Shown: positions 29,573 to 38,957, numbered from the stretch's first letter. The stretch: DNA of 64,000 nucleotides from Cobetia sp. L2A1 (GCF_009796845.1 NZ_CP047025.1:310001-374000); one strand, 5' to 3'. Made by a program: numbers and translations. Notes: generated by a model not told the origin, from the letters alone.

Positions 29573-29921
29573 TCGCTGATCCGTAGCGGCTACCCAGTGT
29601 AGCGGCTGCATGCGGTACTCAAACCGCCTTCGCATCCATGATGCGGGGGCGGTTTTTTAATGTCTCGCGTTCAGTGGCAAAGGGAGTTGTGGCGTTGGAT
29701 GGTACGGGGCTCGGGCATCTTTCCTGATCGAGTTAGTGGTGCTTGACGGTCATGCAGGCAGGGCAAGGCGGAGAAAAATCCGATAGAATGCCTGCCCCCA
29801 TGACGTGTGTTGTATTCACGGTATTGCTGTTGGCAGATGTGCAGCGATGCACGAGGATAAGCGTTGCACGAGGTTAGAAGCGTCCGTGGGCATGTCAGTC
29901 ATCAGCAGGAGTCAGTCAGGC
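29573..29921 (+). other. Intergenic region rplI-dnaB
   Basis: It holds the rplI terminator and the dnaB promoter region. A TAGAAT -10-like hexamer at 29784 has no good -35. Confidence 0.4.
29620..29659 (+). terminator. Rho-independent terminator of the rpsF operon
   Basis: AAACCGCC/GGCGGTTT outer stem with an inner CGCATC/GATGCG stem, then a T run. Confidence 0.9.
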
Positions 29922-31310
29922 ATGAGCGAGATGCAGGGTCAGGATCGCGAGACGGCGGCGCTCAAGGTGCCGCCCAATTCGTTGGAGGCTGAGCAATCGG
30001 TACTTGGCGGCTTGATGCTGGACAACAGTGCCTGGGATACCGTTTCCGAGCGACTGGTGGCCGACGATTTTTATCGTTACGAGCACCGTCTGGTCTTCAA
30101 TGCCATGACGCAGCTGGTTGGCGGCAGTCGTCCACTGGATGTGGTGACGCTATCCGAACTGCTGGACAGCCGTGATCAGCTGGAGGCCGTCGGCGGGCTG
30201 GCAACGCTGGCCGAGTTGGCCCGTAACACGCCTTCGGCGAGCAACATCAAGGCCTACGCTGATATCGTTCGCGAGCGTGCCACGCTGCGCAAGTTGATTC
30301 AGGCGGCCAATCAGATTGCCGAGAGCTCATTCAGCCCACAGGGCCGTGATGCCGATGAGCTGGTCAATGAGGCGGAGCGCCTGGTCTTCCAGATCAGTGA
30401 ATCACGCCCCAAGAGCGGCGGCCCCAAGGGCATGAGCCAGCTACTGACCGGTGCTGTTGATCGCATTGATGAAATGTTCAATCTCAAGGGCCAGATGACT
30501 GGCCTGTCGACAGGGTTCCGTGATTTCGATGAAATGACCTCGGGGTTGCAGCCCTCAGATCTCGTCATCATCGCCGGGCGCCCCTCGATGGGCAAGACCA
30601 CCTTTGCCATGAACCTAGTAGAGCATGCCGTCGTTTCTGGCGATAAACCTGTTGCGGTATTTTCCATGGAGATGCCTGCCGAATCGCTGATGTTACGCAT
30701 GATTTCCTCGCTGGGTCGTATCGACCAGACCAAGGTGCGTACTGGCCAGCTCGAGGATGAGGACTGGCCGCGACTGACGTCAGCGGTCAATCTGCTCAAG
30801 GACAAGCAGCTATTCGTGGATGACACTGCGGCACTATCCCCCAATGAAATGCGCTCACGCTGCCGGCGTATGGCGCGTGAGCATGGCAATCTTGGCCTGA
30901 TCATGATCGATTACCTTCAGCTGATGCAGGTGCCGGGGCTTTCTGAAAACCGTACCGCGGAGATCTCCGAGATTTCGCGCTCACTCAAGGGTCTGGCCAA
31001 GGAATTTTCCTGTCCAGTAGTGGCACTGTCGCAGCTGAACCGCTCGCTGGAGCAGCGTCCCAACAAGCGCCCGGTGATGTCGGATCTACGTGAATCCGGC
31101 GCCATCGAGCAGGATGCCGACGTGATTGCCTTCGTCTATCGCGATGAGGTCTATAACAAGGACAATCCTGATAACAAGGGATTGGCCGAGCTCATCATTG
31201 GCAAGCAGCGTAATGGCCCTATCGGGTCGGTCCATATGGCCTTCATCGGCAAGTACACCCGCTTCGAGGACCTGGCACCAGACAGCTACGGCCAGGCTTT
31301 CGCTGAATAA
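29922..31310 (+). CDS. dnaB: Replicative DNA helicase DnaB
   Basis: A 462-residue hexameric helicase that unwinds DNA at replication forks. The N-terminal domain begins LKVPPNSLEAEQSVLGGLML; the RecA-like C-domain has Walker A AGRPSMGKTTF and Walker B LIMIDYLQLM. Start 29922 (MSEMQGQ) was chosen to match the short leader of E. coli DnaB, with AGGAG 10 bases upstream; an ATG at 29892 is possible. It has no intein or other insertion. Confidence 0.95.
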   Translation: MSEMQGQDRETAALKVPPNSLEAEQSVLGGLMLDNSAWDTVSERLVADDFYRYEHRLVFNAMTQLVGGSRPLDVVTLSELLDSRDQLEAVGGLATLAELARNTPSASNIKAYADIVRERATLRKLIQAANQIAESSFSPQGRDADELVNEAERLVFQISESRPKSGGPKGMSQLLTGAVDRIDEMFNLKGQMTGLSTGFRDFDEMTSGLQPSDLVIIAGRPSMGKTTFAMNLVEHAVVSGDKPVAVFSMEMPAESLMLRMISSLGRIDQTKVRTGQLEDEDWPRLTSAVNLLKDKQLFVDDTAALSPNEMRSRCRRMAREHGNLGLIMIDYLQLMQVPGLSENRTAEISEISRSLKGLAKEFSCPVVALSQLNRSLEQRPNKRPVMSDLRESGAIEQDADVIAFVYRDEVYNKDNPDNKGLAELIIGKQRNGPIGSVHMAFIGKYTRFEDLAPDSYGQAFAE

Positions 31311-31397
31311 TGTGATGCGCTTGCGTATCAATCATGCACTCGGGTGGTGGCTGCGGCCGCTGCCTCGCAAGACCCGGAATGACGGGGAGGAGATATC

Positions 31398-31685
31398 ATG
31401 GCAGGTGGATTTGGGCGCGGACGCGCACGTACGCCGAAGCTGCAAGGTCGCGGCCCGCTAGAGAGCCTTGAGCGCGAAGGTCCGTTCAAGGAATGGTTGG
31501 GTATGCCGGACCTCTATCGCTTCACGCTGGTCGTAGAAGGCGAGACTTACAGCTACCAGACAGAAGACAGTGAAGTGCCGGTAGTTGCTGGAGATATCGT
31601 GGTTTTCCGTTACAAGGAAACCAAGGCAGGCAAGTGGATCGATCGTAACTCGCTTGGCAAGACCATCGACCCCAACTCGCTGTAA
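31398..31685 (+). CDS. Small conserved-looking protein of unknown function
   Basis: A 95-residue protein with strong GGGGAGGAG 5 bases before the ATG. The N-terminus is Gly/Arg-rich (AGGFGRGRARTPKLQGRG); the rest looks like a small beta-rich fold (LYRFTLVVEGETYSYQT; GDIVVFRYKETKAGKWIDRNSLG). I do not recognise the family. It lies 87 bases after dnaB on the same strand and may be read with it. The good ribosome site and backbone-like composition argue for a real gene. Confidence 0.65.
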   Translation: MAGGFGRGRARTPKLQGRGPLESLEREGPFKEWLGMPDLYRFTLVVEGETYSYQTEDSEVPVVAGDIVVFRYKETKAGKWIDRNSLGKTIDPNSL

Positions 31686-32207
31686 GCGAGAGGGCGAGTT
31701 GCGCGGGCTCTCCTCCGTTCATCATGGATGAGGGCCTGTCAGAGGTGCGCCGTGCGCATCGGCTATTTAGCATGTTCTAACTCATGAATGTGCTGATTCA
31801 GGTATGCTCCTTCCTGCCCCTGTCTTTCCTACCCTGCTTACTGATGATATTGCGATACCTCTCCTCGCCGACTGGCGGGCGAGTCGTGCGCACGACCCTT
31901 GTGGTCAGCCTTTCTTGCCGGTCTTGCGACACCCTATTTCGCAACTCACTCATGCCTGGCTTCACGCAACGCGAGTCATCGGATCGTCATCTATCTGCCT
32001 CGGATCTGTCACCCCTGATCTTCAGTCTGGCGTGACGTTTTTCTGTCCGTGGCGTTTTTCTATCCATGGCAATCAGGACTGCTCTGCACAGGCTTGGCAG
32101 TTCCCGGTTATCCCCAGGTCCTTTTCGAGGCGGGCATAGCCAGAATTGGTATTTCCAGCACATATATCCTCAAATATCGCGTCTTTACTGGCGCAGGAGC
32201 TTCAACC
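31686..32207. other. Gene-free stretch
   Basis: About 520 bases. Open frames exist on the plus strand (31784-32139) but none shows a family, codon pattern or ribosome site I trust. No strong hairpin seen. Confidence 0.4.
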
Positions 32208-32564
32208 ATGTCCAGAACCGCCGCCGCTTTCAAACCTGCCAGTCTGTTTGCCAGCAACCTCAAGCCCCTGGTGGCTGAGTATCCTGAGCTCGAAGCGCGC
32301 ATCATCAGCCATGCCGGCAGCCGTTTCTATCTGGTCGAGCTGGTGCTTGAAGCCGCTGATGACAGCCGTGAAGAACGTACTGAAATATTGTCTCGTCGTG
32401 GCAAGCCGATGCTGTTCCGCGCATTGGAAGATGTGTACAGCGAATTGCGCCGGGCTGACTTGAACCGTGCCTGGCTAGTATCACAGGTCGCCAATGACGA
32501 GATGATCGGTCGTCCGCCCCAGTATCATCAGCCGTTGACCTCGCGCATGCCGCTCAGTTTCTGA
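32208..32564 (+). CDS. Small protein resembling DUF6482
   Basis: A 118-residue cytosolic protein with CAGGAG 8 bases before the ATG. Features are ARIISHAGSRFYLVELVLEA, a SRRGKPMLFRALEDVYSELRRADL helix region, and VANDEMIG near the C-terminus. The pattern of a beta hairpin, a helix and a closing DEM(I/C)G recalls DUF6482 proteins of Pseudomonas and Halomonas. The function is unknown and the family call is tentative. Confidence 0.6.
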   Translation: MSRTAAAFKPASLFASNLKPLVAEYPELEARIISHAGSRFYLVELVLEAADDSREERTEILSRRGKPMLFRALEDVYSELRRADLNRAWLVSQVANDEMIGRPPQYHQPLTSRMPLSF

Positions 32565-32639
32565 CATCGCTTTTGACGCTTGCCTCTCCGGAGGCTTTGA
32601 AAGATCGGCAGCAAAGCCATTCTCACCCTCCGCGATAGC

Positions 32640-33044
32640 TCAGAGCGTATCGCTGGAATCAGGCCTGGGGGCGGGCAACCAGCGGCCGATACGCTCGCGG
32701 TGACGCGCAAAGAAGCGATAGCTCATATCCATGCCCGGGCGCAGTCCCGGCAGCAGCGATATTCTCACCAGACGTCGATAGCCGAGAACCGCATAGAGCG
32801 CTCGGCTGGCATCCATCCCCACGTACCATTCGCCACGGGCATCCTGTACATGCAGGCGCCCCATCATGGTCTTGAATGTCAGTCCCAGTGCTTCGGGCGA
32901 GAATTTTTCGTCACGAATGTCGACACTATTGACTCGCTCACGTCTGGGATGACGCGATAGCCAGGCAACCTCGCGCTGACAAAGTGGGCATTTTCCATCG
33001 TGATAGAGCGTGACGGGAGCGCTGGCCTGCCAGATACGGCTCAT
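32640..33044 (-). CDS. DCC (DUF393) family thiol-disulfide oxidoreductase-like protein
   Basis: A 134-residue protein with the family signature YHDGKCPLC near residues 14-22 (the D..CxxC that gives the DCC name), followed by VDIRDEKF and a MGRLHVQD..G.WYVGMDASRALYAVLG stretch. The CPLC pair is thioredoxin-like; the substrate is unknown. AAGGAAT precedes the ATG. DCC genes often sit beside photolyases, as here (90 bases downstream of the photolyase on the same strand), so they may be one transcript. Confidence 0.88.
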   Translation of the reverse strand: MSRIWQASAPVTLYHDGKCPLCQREVAWLSRHPRRERVNSVDIRDEKFSPEALGLTFKTMMGRLHVQDARGEWYVGMDASRALYAVLGYRRLVRISLLPGLRPGMDMSYRFFARHRERIGRWLPAPRPDSSDTL

Positions 33045-33134
33045 GATGATTCCTTGTCAGTGATTGTTCGGGAAGGCTGATTGCGTAAGCCAAGCCAGCA
33101 GTGGCTGGACGAATTCATCGACTGAGCGAGCGCG

Positions 33135-34790
33135 CTATTCATGATCGGCGGCATAGCCTTCGCGATGCGTGCCTCTCCCATAGCCCGGTGCGCTGTCCAG
33201 TTGGGCCAGAAAGGCATCGGCCTGTTGCAGCAGTGCCTCCCGCTTTTCGGCCTTCATGCGTCGCCAGCTACCATAGACCAGTGACATGCGGGGATTGCCT
33301 GCCAACTGCTCCCGGTGCCGCTCAATGAAGTGCCAATAAAGACTGTTGAACGGGCAGGCGTGAGTCCCCGTCACCTGTTTGGGTGAGTAGCGACACTTGT
33401 CACAGTGATTGGACATGCGATCGATGTACTTTCCAGAGGCACAATAGGGCTTGGAGCCCATCAGGCCGCCATCGGCATGCAGTACCATGCCCAACGTGTT
33501 GGGCAGCTCCACCCACTCGCAGGCATCGATATAGACTGCCAGATACCAGTCGCACAGTGCTTCTGGCTTTACGCCGCACAACAGTGCGAAGTTGCCGGTG
33601 ACCATCAGTCGCCGAATATGATGCGAATAGGCATGATCACGCGTACTGGCCACAGCCTGGTCGATACACCGCATGCCACTGTTGCCACGCCAGAATACCT
33701 CCGGTAGATCGCGTGTCCCTCCCAGCTGATTTTCTTGCTTGTAGGCCGGCATCCGCGTCCAGTAGATACCGCGAACGTATTCACGCCAGCCCAGTATCTG
33801 TCGAATGAAGCCCTCGGCGGAGTTGACGGGTACCTCACCGCGCCGCCAGGCACTGTCCACGGCCTCGCAGACCTCCTGTGGGCTGAGCAGGCCGATATTG
33901 AGTGCAGCGGAAAGCCGGGAGTGGAACAGGAAGGGGTCGCTGTCTTCAATGGCGTCCTGATAGCGTCCGAAGTCTGCCAGGCAGTGGTTGAGGAAGTGTG
34001 TGAGATCGCACTTGGCCTGCTGACGGGTCACGGCCCAGTTGAAATGCTCCAGCGTGCCGAAATGGCGCTGATCCTCGGGTGCTTCCTTGCCAAAGCGTGC
34101 CTCGACCATCGCCAGCACCTCGGATGTCATCTCATCCTCGTGGTGGGCATGTGTCGGTGGCGCAGGGGCAGTGAAGTGTTCTGGAATCGGCTCTCGATTG
34201 TCGTGATCGTGATTGAACTTGCCGCCCGCCGGCTCACTGCCTTCCATCAATAGATCGCTGGCACGTCGCTGTTCACGATAGAAGTACTCCATGCGGAGCT
34301 GCTTGCGGCCATCGGCCCAGCGTTCAAAGTCGGCCGGTGTGGTGAAGAAGCGCGTATCTTCCAGAATTTCCCAGCGAGGTTGCGCGACACGCTGACGCCT
34401 CTTGAAGGCTTCGAGCAAACGCCATTCGCCTGGCCGCGTGACCAGGATACCATCGCAGTTGTACAGCGTTGCCAGACGTTCGGCTTCCTCCGTCAGGCTA
34501 TGCAGATTGCCGGGATCATCCAGACGACTCTCATGTACCTGCCAGCCACAGTCCCGTAGTTCACGTGCATGATGACGCATCGCCGCCAGCATCATGACTA
34601 TCTTGTGAGGATGATGTGGCACGTAGCGGCCTTCTTCCTCGACTTCGCAGAACGCGATGACACTCTCGGCGGGAGCCAGAGTGATGCTGGGTAGCGAATG
34701 GCTGAGCTGGTCACCCAGTATCAGCACCAAGGGGCGCGTGAAGTCATGCTGCGTGGCGAGCGTCAGGCGGTGCGGCGTGGATTCGGTCAC
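33135..34790 (-). CDS. phrB: Iron-sulfur photolyase / cryptochrome (PhrB, FeS-BCP class)
   Basis: A 551-residue FAD protein of the bacterial (6-4) photolyase class. It has VLILGDQLS at the N-terminus, WRLLEAFK, KQLRMEYFYREQRR, FIRQILGWREYVRGIYW, SHHIRRLMVTGNFALL and GSKPYCASGKYI. Four cysteines fit the [4Fe-4S] site: one in MRCIDQ and three in NHCDKC...HACPFN. Start is taken at the GTG 34788-34790, which has GGAG 5 bases upstream; a TTG at 34883 would add 31 residues unlike the family. It repairs UV (6-4) photoproducts using light. It is divergent from hemH, and its promoter region has a GTATA/TATAC palindrome. Confidence 0.9.
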   Translation of the reverse strand: MTESTPHRLTLATQHDFTRPLVLILGDQLSHSLPSITLAPAESVIAFCEVEEEGRYVPHHPHKIVMMLAAMRHHARELRDCGWQVHESRLDDPGNLHSLTEEAERLATLYNCDGILVTRPGEWRLLEAFKRRQRVAQPRWEILEDTRFFTTPADFERWADGRKQLRMEYFYREQRRASDLLMEGSEPAGGKFNHDHDNREPIPEHFTAPAPPTHAHHEDEMTSEVLAMVEARFGKEAPEDQRHFGTLEHFNWAVTRQQAKCDLTHFLNHCLADFGRYQDAIEDSDPFLFHSRLSAALNIGLLSPQEVCEAVDSAWRRGEVPVNSAEGFIRQILGWREYVRGIYWTRMPAYKQENQLGGTRDLPEVFWRGNSGMRCIDQAVASTRDHAYSHHIRRLMVTGNFALLCGVKPEALCDWYLAVYIDACEWVELPNTLGMVLHADGGLMGSKPYCASGKYIDRMSNHCDKCRYSPKQVTGTHACPFNSLYWHFIERHREQLAGNPRMSLVYGSWRRMKAEKREALLQQADAFLAQLDSAPGYGRGTHREGYAADHE

Positions 34791-34888
34791 GTTGACTCCG
34801 GCAGTGAGACGAGTGGCGAAGGTAAGCAGATGGTTTGTCGGGCGAGACACACTTTCTAGCAAGAGCAGGGCAAGTTGTGACAATACCT

Positions 34889-34903
34889 GTATAAAACTTA
34901 TAC
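34889..34903. promoter_or_regulatory. Palindrome GTATA-N5-TATAC in the phrB/hemH divergent promoter region
   Basis: A 15-base inverted repeat lies in an AT-rich stretch about 100 bases upstream of phrB and 140 upstream of hemH. Symmetric TGTATA/TATACA-like sites are typical of MerR-type light regulators (LitR/CarH), but the regulator is not in the window. Confidence 0.45.
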
Positions 34904-35043
34904 GAATCGTGATGATAGTATAACTTTATCTCCGTCGAACAGTGCGAACTGTTAAGATGATGTCGTTGCCGGCGGAACCTTTGCGTTCGTGTACAGCGTA
35001 TTTTCGCCGTTATTCTTGCCTCACTGTCAGGAGTCCGTCATCC

Positions 35044-36078
35044 ATGAGTTCGTCGCCCGTGAGCCCGCCACCCGTGAGTTCGTCATCCACGAGCTCTTCG
35101 CGCTTTGGCGTCATGTTGGTCAACCTCGGCACTCCGGATGCCCCGACGCCCAAGGCGGTACGGCGCTATCTGGGTGAGTTTCTAGGCGATGTGCGCGTGA
35201 TTGATTTGCCGCGCCTGCTTTGGTTGCCGATTCTGCACGGTATCGTGCTGACTACGCGTCCCAAGAAGGTCGCCGAGGCCTATGCGTCGGTCTGGACCGA
35301 AGATGGCTCGCCGCTGATGGCGATCGGCAAGCGTCAGCGCGCAGCGCTCGAAGCGCGCCTTGCCGAGACGCTGGGTGAGAATATTCCGGTGGAACTAGCG
35401 ATGACTTACGGTAATCCGAGAATGGAAGAGGTGGGCCGTAAGCTGGCCAAGCGAGGTGCTGATCGTATTCTGGTGCTGCCGCTTTACCCGCAATTCTCAC
35501 GCACGACAACGGCCGCCGTCTTTGATCGGCTGGCGCGTGCGCTCAAGCCGTGCCCACATTTGCCTGAGCTGCGCTTCGTGCGTGACTATCATGATCACCC
35601 CGACTACATCGCCGCACTAGCCGCCAGCGTGCGTCAGCACTGGGACAAAGAAGGCAAGCGCGGCAAGCGTTTGCTGATGAGCTATCACGGCATTCCCAAG
35701 CGCTACGCGACGGCCGGTGACCCATACCCGCGTCAGTGTGAGCGTACCAGTCAATTGCTGGCTGAGGCCCTGGAGCTCGGTGATGATGAGTGGGCGATGA
35801 CGTATCAGTCGCGCTTTGGCAAGGCAGAGTGGCTACAGCCCTATACCGACGTCACCCTCAAGGCCTGGGGGGCAGAAGGGCTTGAGAGCGTCGATGTCAT
35901 CTCGCCGGCCTTCGCGGCGGACTGTCTCGAGACGTTGGAGGAGCTGGAGGAAGAGAATCGCGGCTACTTCACTGAATCCGGAGGCGGCGACTTCCGCTAT
36001 ATTCCCGCTCTCAATGATCGTCCGGAGCACATTGATCTGCTGGAAGCCTTGTGCCGTCAGCACTCTCAAGGCTGGTAA
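35044..36078 (+). CDS. hemH: Ferrochelatase
   Basis: A 344-residue enzyme that inserts Fe2+ into protoporphyrin IX, the last step of haem synthesis. Motifs: GVMLVNLGTPDAPTPKAVRRYLGEFL; LPLYPQFSRTTTAAVFD; the catalytic His in LMSYHGIPKRY; YQSRFGKAEWLQPYT; SPAFAADCLETLEE, carrying the conserved Glu. The first ~18 residues are a Ser/Pro/Val low-complexity leader. Start 35044 has AGGAG 10 bases upstream. It is monocistronic with a strong terminator. Confidence 0.95.
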   Translation: MSSSPVSPPPVSSSSTSSSRFGVMLVNLGTPDAPTPKAVRRYLGEFLGDVRVIDLPRLLWLPILHGIVLTTRPKKVAEAYASVWTEDGSPLMAIGKRQRAALEARLAETLGENIPVELAMTYGNPRMEEVGRKLAKRGADRILVLPLYPQFSRTTTAAVFDRLARALKPCPHLPELRFVRDYHDHPDYIAALAASVRQHWDKEGKRGKRLLMSYHGIPKRYATAGDPYPRQCERTSQLLAEALELGDDEWAMTYQSRFGKAEWLQPYTDVTLKAWGAEGLESVDVISPAFAADCLETLEELEEENRGYFTESGGGDFRYIPALNDRPEHIDLLEALCRQHSQGW

Positions 36079-36123
36079 GCAAACCTGCGCGCGTTCATGA
36101 GTTGAGTCGTGGACGTGCCAATG

Positions 36124-36162
36124 AAAAACGCCCCGCCATGGTATCCATGGCGGGGCGTTTTT
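36124..36162. terminator. Terminator after hemH (bidirectional)
   Basis: A perfect AAAAACGCCCCGCCATGG/CCATGGCGGGGCGTTTTT stem around TAT, with A and T tracts either side. It separates hemH from the convergent Mrp operon. Confidence 0.93.
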
Positions 36163-36214
36163 CATTCATCAGTAACATTCATCAGTAACATTCATCAGTA
36201 ACATTCATCAATGA
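36163..36214. repeat. 13-bp tandem repeat (CATTCATCAGTAA), about four units
   Basis: Three exact 13-base copies (36163-36201) and a partial fourth (CATTCATCA) directly abut the hemH terminator. It looks like slippage expansion of a minisatellite; no function evident. Confidence 0.9.
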
Positions 36215-36232
36215 CGTCCATCTGTCAGGGCA

Positions 36233-36634
36233 TCACGGCAGGCGAGATTCGCTCTGTTGAACCGTGGCCTCGTCGGGCTCGCGTGCGGTTTCCAGCTGAT
36301 CAGGCACGTTGCGGGTACGGATGTCCGCGACCAGTTTCTGGTGCAGAGCTGCCTTGGAGAGCAGGTGTGCCGTCGCCGGTGCCGTGATGAACAGGAAGAT
36401 GGTGATCAGCATCTCCTGAAAACTGAAGTGGCCCGTGGTGGCACGAAAATAGATCATCGACGCCATCAGCACGCAGCCGACTCCCAGGGTGGTGGTCTTG
36501 CTGGGGCCGTGCAGCCGCATGTAGAAGTCCTTGAGGTGTGTCAGCCCCAGTGACCCGATGAAGGCGAACAGACCGCCGGCCACCAGGAAGAAGGCAATGA
36601 CACCTTCGAGGACGGGATAGAACCAGGTAGGCAT
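36233..36634 (-). CDS. mnhG: Mrp Na+/H+ antiporter subunit G
   Basis: A 133-residue membrane protein with three hydrophobic segments and the family motif GLTHLKDFYMRLHGPSKTTTLGVG. It is last gene of the six-gene antiporter operon, 18 bases after mnhF; GGAGAG lies 5 bases before the ATG. The soluble C-terminal tail (~residues 95-133) is longer than in minimal G subunits. Confidence 0.95.
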   Translation of the reverse strand: MPTWFYPVLEGVIAFFLVAGGLFAFIGSLGLTHLKDFYMRLHGPSKTTTLGVGCVLMASMIYFRATTGHFSFQEMLITIFLFITAPATAHLLSKAALHQKLVADIRTRNVPDQLETAREPDEATVQQSESRLP

Positions 36635-36652
36635 GGTAGCTCTCCGCTCAGT

Positions 36653-36922
36653 TTATTCGATGATGTCGCCGCGCAGCAGGTACTTGCAGACCGCTACGGT
36701 GCTGACGAAGCCGAGCATGGCGATCAGCAGTGCCGCCTCGAAGTAAGCCTTGCTGTTGAGCTGGATGCCGAACAGCACGATCAGCGCGATGGAATTCACG
36801 TACATGGTGTCCACTGCCAGAATGCGGTCTGGCAGATCCGGTCCGATGGCGAGGCGGAACACGTTGAGCATCAGTGAGGCCGCAAATAGCGCGATGCTGA
36901 TCCACAGGGCGATATCTAGCAT
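36653..36922 (-). CDS. mnhF: Mrp Na+/H+ antiporter subunit F
   Basis: An 89-residue three-helix membrane protein with the family motif GPDLPDRILAVDTMYVN. It overlaps the end of mnhE by 7 bases, so translation is coupled. Confidence 0.95.
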   Translation of the reverse strand: MLDIALWISIALFAASLMLNVFRLAIGPDLPDRILAVDTMYVNSIALIVLFGIQLNSKAYFEAALLIAMLGFVSTVAVCKYLLRGDIIE

Positions 36923-37416
36923 TCGAAGATCTCCTTGAGCGGGCGCTCGTAGCGCTGGTGGATCTCGTCGATCAGTGCCTGTTCATCGCCTACATCCAGC
37001 GCATGGATCAGCAGGTGGCGGCCATCCAGTGTTAGATAGGCTGATACGGTGCCGGGTGTCAGCGTGATGGTGCTCGACAGCAGGGTGATCGGAAACTTCT
37101 CTTCCAGCTCGAGCGGGTAGCGGATAAACGCCGGGCGAAATTTCGCTCGTGGGTTCAGGATCAGTCGCGACACCTGAAGATTGGCCACGATGATGTCAAT
37201 CATGACGCGCAGGAAGTAGCTGATCAGTCTCCACGGTTTCTGAAGGTCTGGCTGTGGCTCCCAGAACCGATAGGTGAGCATCGGAATCGCGATGGCCAGC
37301 ACTGCGCCTAACAGAAGCTGACCCGGCGCGACGCTATTCTGTAGCATCAGCCATACGATCAGCAGCAGCGCTGACAGCATGGGCGTCGGAAGCAGGCGGG
37401 GACGTTTCTTGATCAT
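36916..37416 (-). CDS. mnhE: Mrp Na+/H+ antiporter subunit E
   Basis: A 166-residue protein with N-terminal helices and a cytosolic C-domain, with SRLILNPRAKFRPAFIRYPLE and TLTPGTVSAYLTLDGRHLLIHALD, the family core. The start overlaps the mnhD stop by one base. Confidence 0.95.
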   Translation of the reverse strand: MIKKRPRLLPTPMLSALLLIVWLMLQNSVAPGQLLLGAVLAIAIPMLTYRFWEPQPDLQKPWRLISYFLRVMIDIIVANLQVSRLILNPRAKFRPAFIRYPLELEEKFPITLLSSTITLTPGTVSAYLTLDGRHLLIHALDVGDEQALIDEIHQRYERPLKEIFEC

Positions 37417-38957
37417 TATTCCTCTCCCTTCATCGGCAGAGCGGTTTCCGGTGCAGCGTCCTTGCCGAGTAGCGCTTCGAGATACGGCGCCGGATCAGAG
37501 AGCTGCTGTGCGGTCGCTTTCGTCCAATTCGAAAGCGGGCCTGCGAAGATGACCAGTAGCAGCGCTGCTGACAGCAAGCCACCTGTGGCGATACCGCGTG
37601 CCACCCCGATACGATCGCCGCTGGGTTCTGACTTGCCGGTACGCCAGAACACGCTGGAGCCAGCGCGTGAGCAGGCAATCATCGAGCACAGCCCTGCCAG
37701 CAGCAGTAACGGCCACAACCATATCTGTTGTTCTGGGGAGGCTGCGGTCAGAATCAGCACCTTGCCAATCGCGCCCGAAAAGGGCGGTAACCCGACGGCG
37801 GCGGCAGTGCCTATCAGGAATAGCCCACCCAGTAGACCTGCCTGCAGCAACGGACGAGCGCGTACGATACGCGCACCTGCCTTGCCGCGCTGACCCGCGA
37901 TGACATCGACCAGCAGGAACAGCCCGCCCGTAATCAGGGTCGAGTGGATCAGATAGAACAGCAGTGCGCTATCTGCCTCGACGCTGTTCATGCCCAGTGC
38001 CGTCAGCAGCGTGCCTACCGATACCATCACCAGATAGGCCACCAGGGTGCGCAGATCACGTGCCGAGAGCACGCCCAGAATCGACACCACCAGGGTGGCC
38101 AGCCCCGCCCACCACAGCCAATCCCGCCCGAGATCAGCCAGCGTGCCGGCGTTGTCGGTGAAGATCAGTGAGTAGACGCGCAGGATGGAATAGATGCCCA
38201 CCTTGGTCATGATGGCGAACAGCGCTGCCACAGGAGCAGAGGCGGCGGCGTAGGCTCGTGGCAGCCAGAAGTACAGTGGCACCATCGCGGACTTGAGTCC
38301 GAATACCACCAGCAGCAGCAGGCCACCTGCTTCCATCAGGCCTGCACGGCCCGGGTCCAGCGTGGTGACGATGACCGCCATGTCCGCCATGTTCAGCGTG
38401 CCGGTCACGCCATAGAGAATGCCGAGTGCAATCAGGAAGAACGCTGATCCCATTAGATTGAGCACGACGTAATGTAACGCCGACAGTGTGCGCGCCTTGC
38501 TGCCCCCGTGCAGCAGCAGGGCATAGGAGGCGATCAGCAACACTTCAAAGAACACGAACAGATTGAACAGGTCGCCGGTCAGGAAGGCACCATTGATGCC
38601 CATCAGCTGCAGCAGGAACAGGCCATGAAAGTTGGAGCCGGTGTCATCGATACCTGCGATGGAATACAGGCAGGCAAAGAATGCCAATACCGAACTGAGC
38701 AGTACCATGCTGGCCGAAAGGCGATCCACCACCAGTACGATGCCGAAGGGCGGCTGCCAGTCACCCAGCGCGTAGTAACGGATGGTGCCATCGCCAGCCT
38801 GCGCGACCAGTGCAATGCCGATCACGACCATCACGGCCTGCGTGATGAGACTGACGGTGCGCCGCAATTTCGGCGATGAGGCCCGGCTCAGCAGCAGACA
38901 GGCACCCACCAGCAGTGGCAGTACGATAGGGAGGACGATCAGGTGTTGCAGCATCAC
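37416..38957 (-). CDS. mnhD: Mrp Na+/H+ antiporter subunit D
   Basis: A 513-residue, ~14-helix member of the proton-pumping antiporter-like family shared with complex I subunits (NuoM/N). Conserved points include FLTGDLFNLFVFFEVLLIASY (the helix-5 Glu), LKSAMVPLYFWLPRAY (the helix-7 Lys) and YLIHSTLI. It overlaps mnhC by 4 bases. Confidence 0.95.
   Translation of the reverse strand: MMLQHLIVLPIVLPLLVGACLLLSRASSPKLRRTVSLITQAVMVVIGIALVAQAGDGTIRYYALGDWQPPFGIVLVVDRLSASMVLLSSVLAFFACLYSIAGIDDTGSNFHGLFLLQLMGINGAFLTGDLFNLFVFFEVLLIASYALLLHGGSKARTLSALHYVVLNLMGSAFFLIALGILYGVTGTLNMADMAVIVTTLDPGRAGLMEAGGLLLLVVFGLKSAMVPLYFWLPRAYAAASAPVAALFAIMTKVGIYSILRVYSLIFTDNAGTLADLGRDWLWWAGLATLVVSILGVLSARDLRTLVAYLVMVSVGTLLTALGMNSVEADSALLFYLIHSTLITGGLFLLVDVIAGQRGKAGARIVRARPLLQAGLLGGLFLIGTAAAVGLPPFSGAIGKVLILTAASPEQQIWLWPLLLLAGLCSMIACSRAGSSVFWRTGKSEPSGDRIGVARGIATGGLLSAALLLVIFAGPLSNWTKATAQQLSDPAPYLEALLGKDAAPETALPMKGEE

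Noticed and set aside
31784..32139. Overlapping plus-strand frames between the post-dnaB gene and the DUF6482-like gene
   Set aside because: Cys/Ser/Pro-rich translations with no family and no ribosome site; likely chance frames.
36163..36214. CRISPR array
   Set aside because: Units are 13 bases and directly abut, without spacers; it is a plain tandem repeat.
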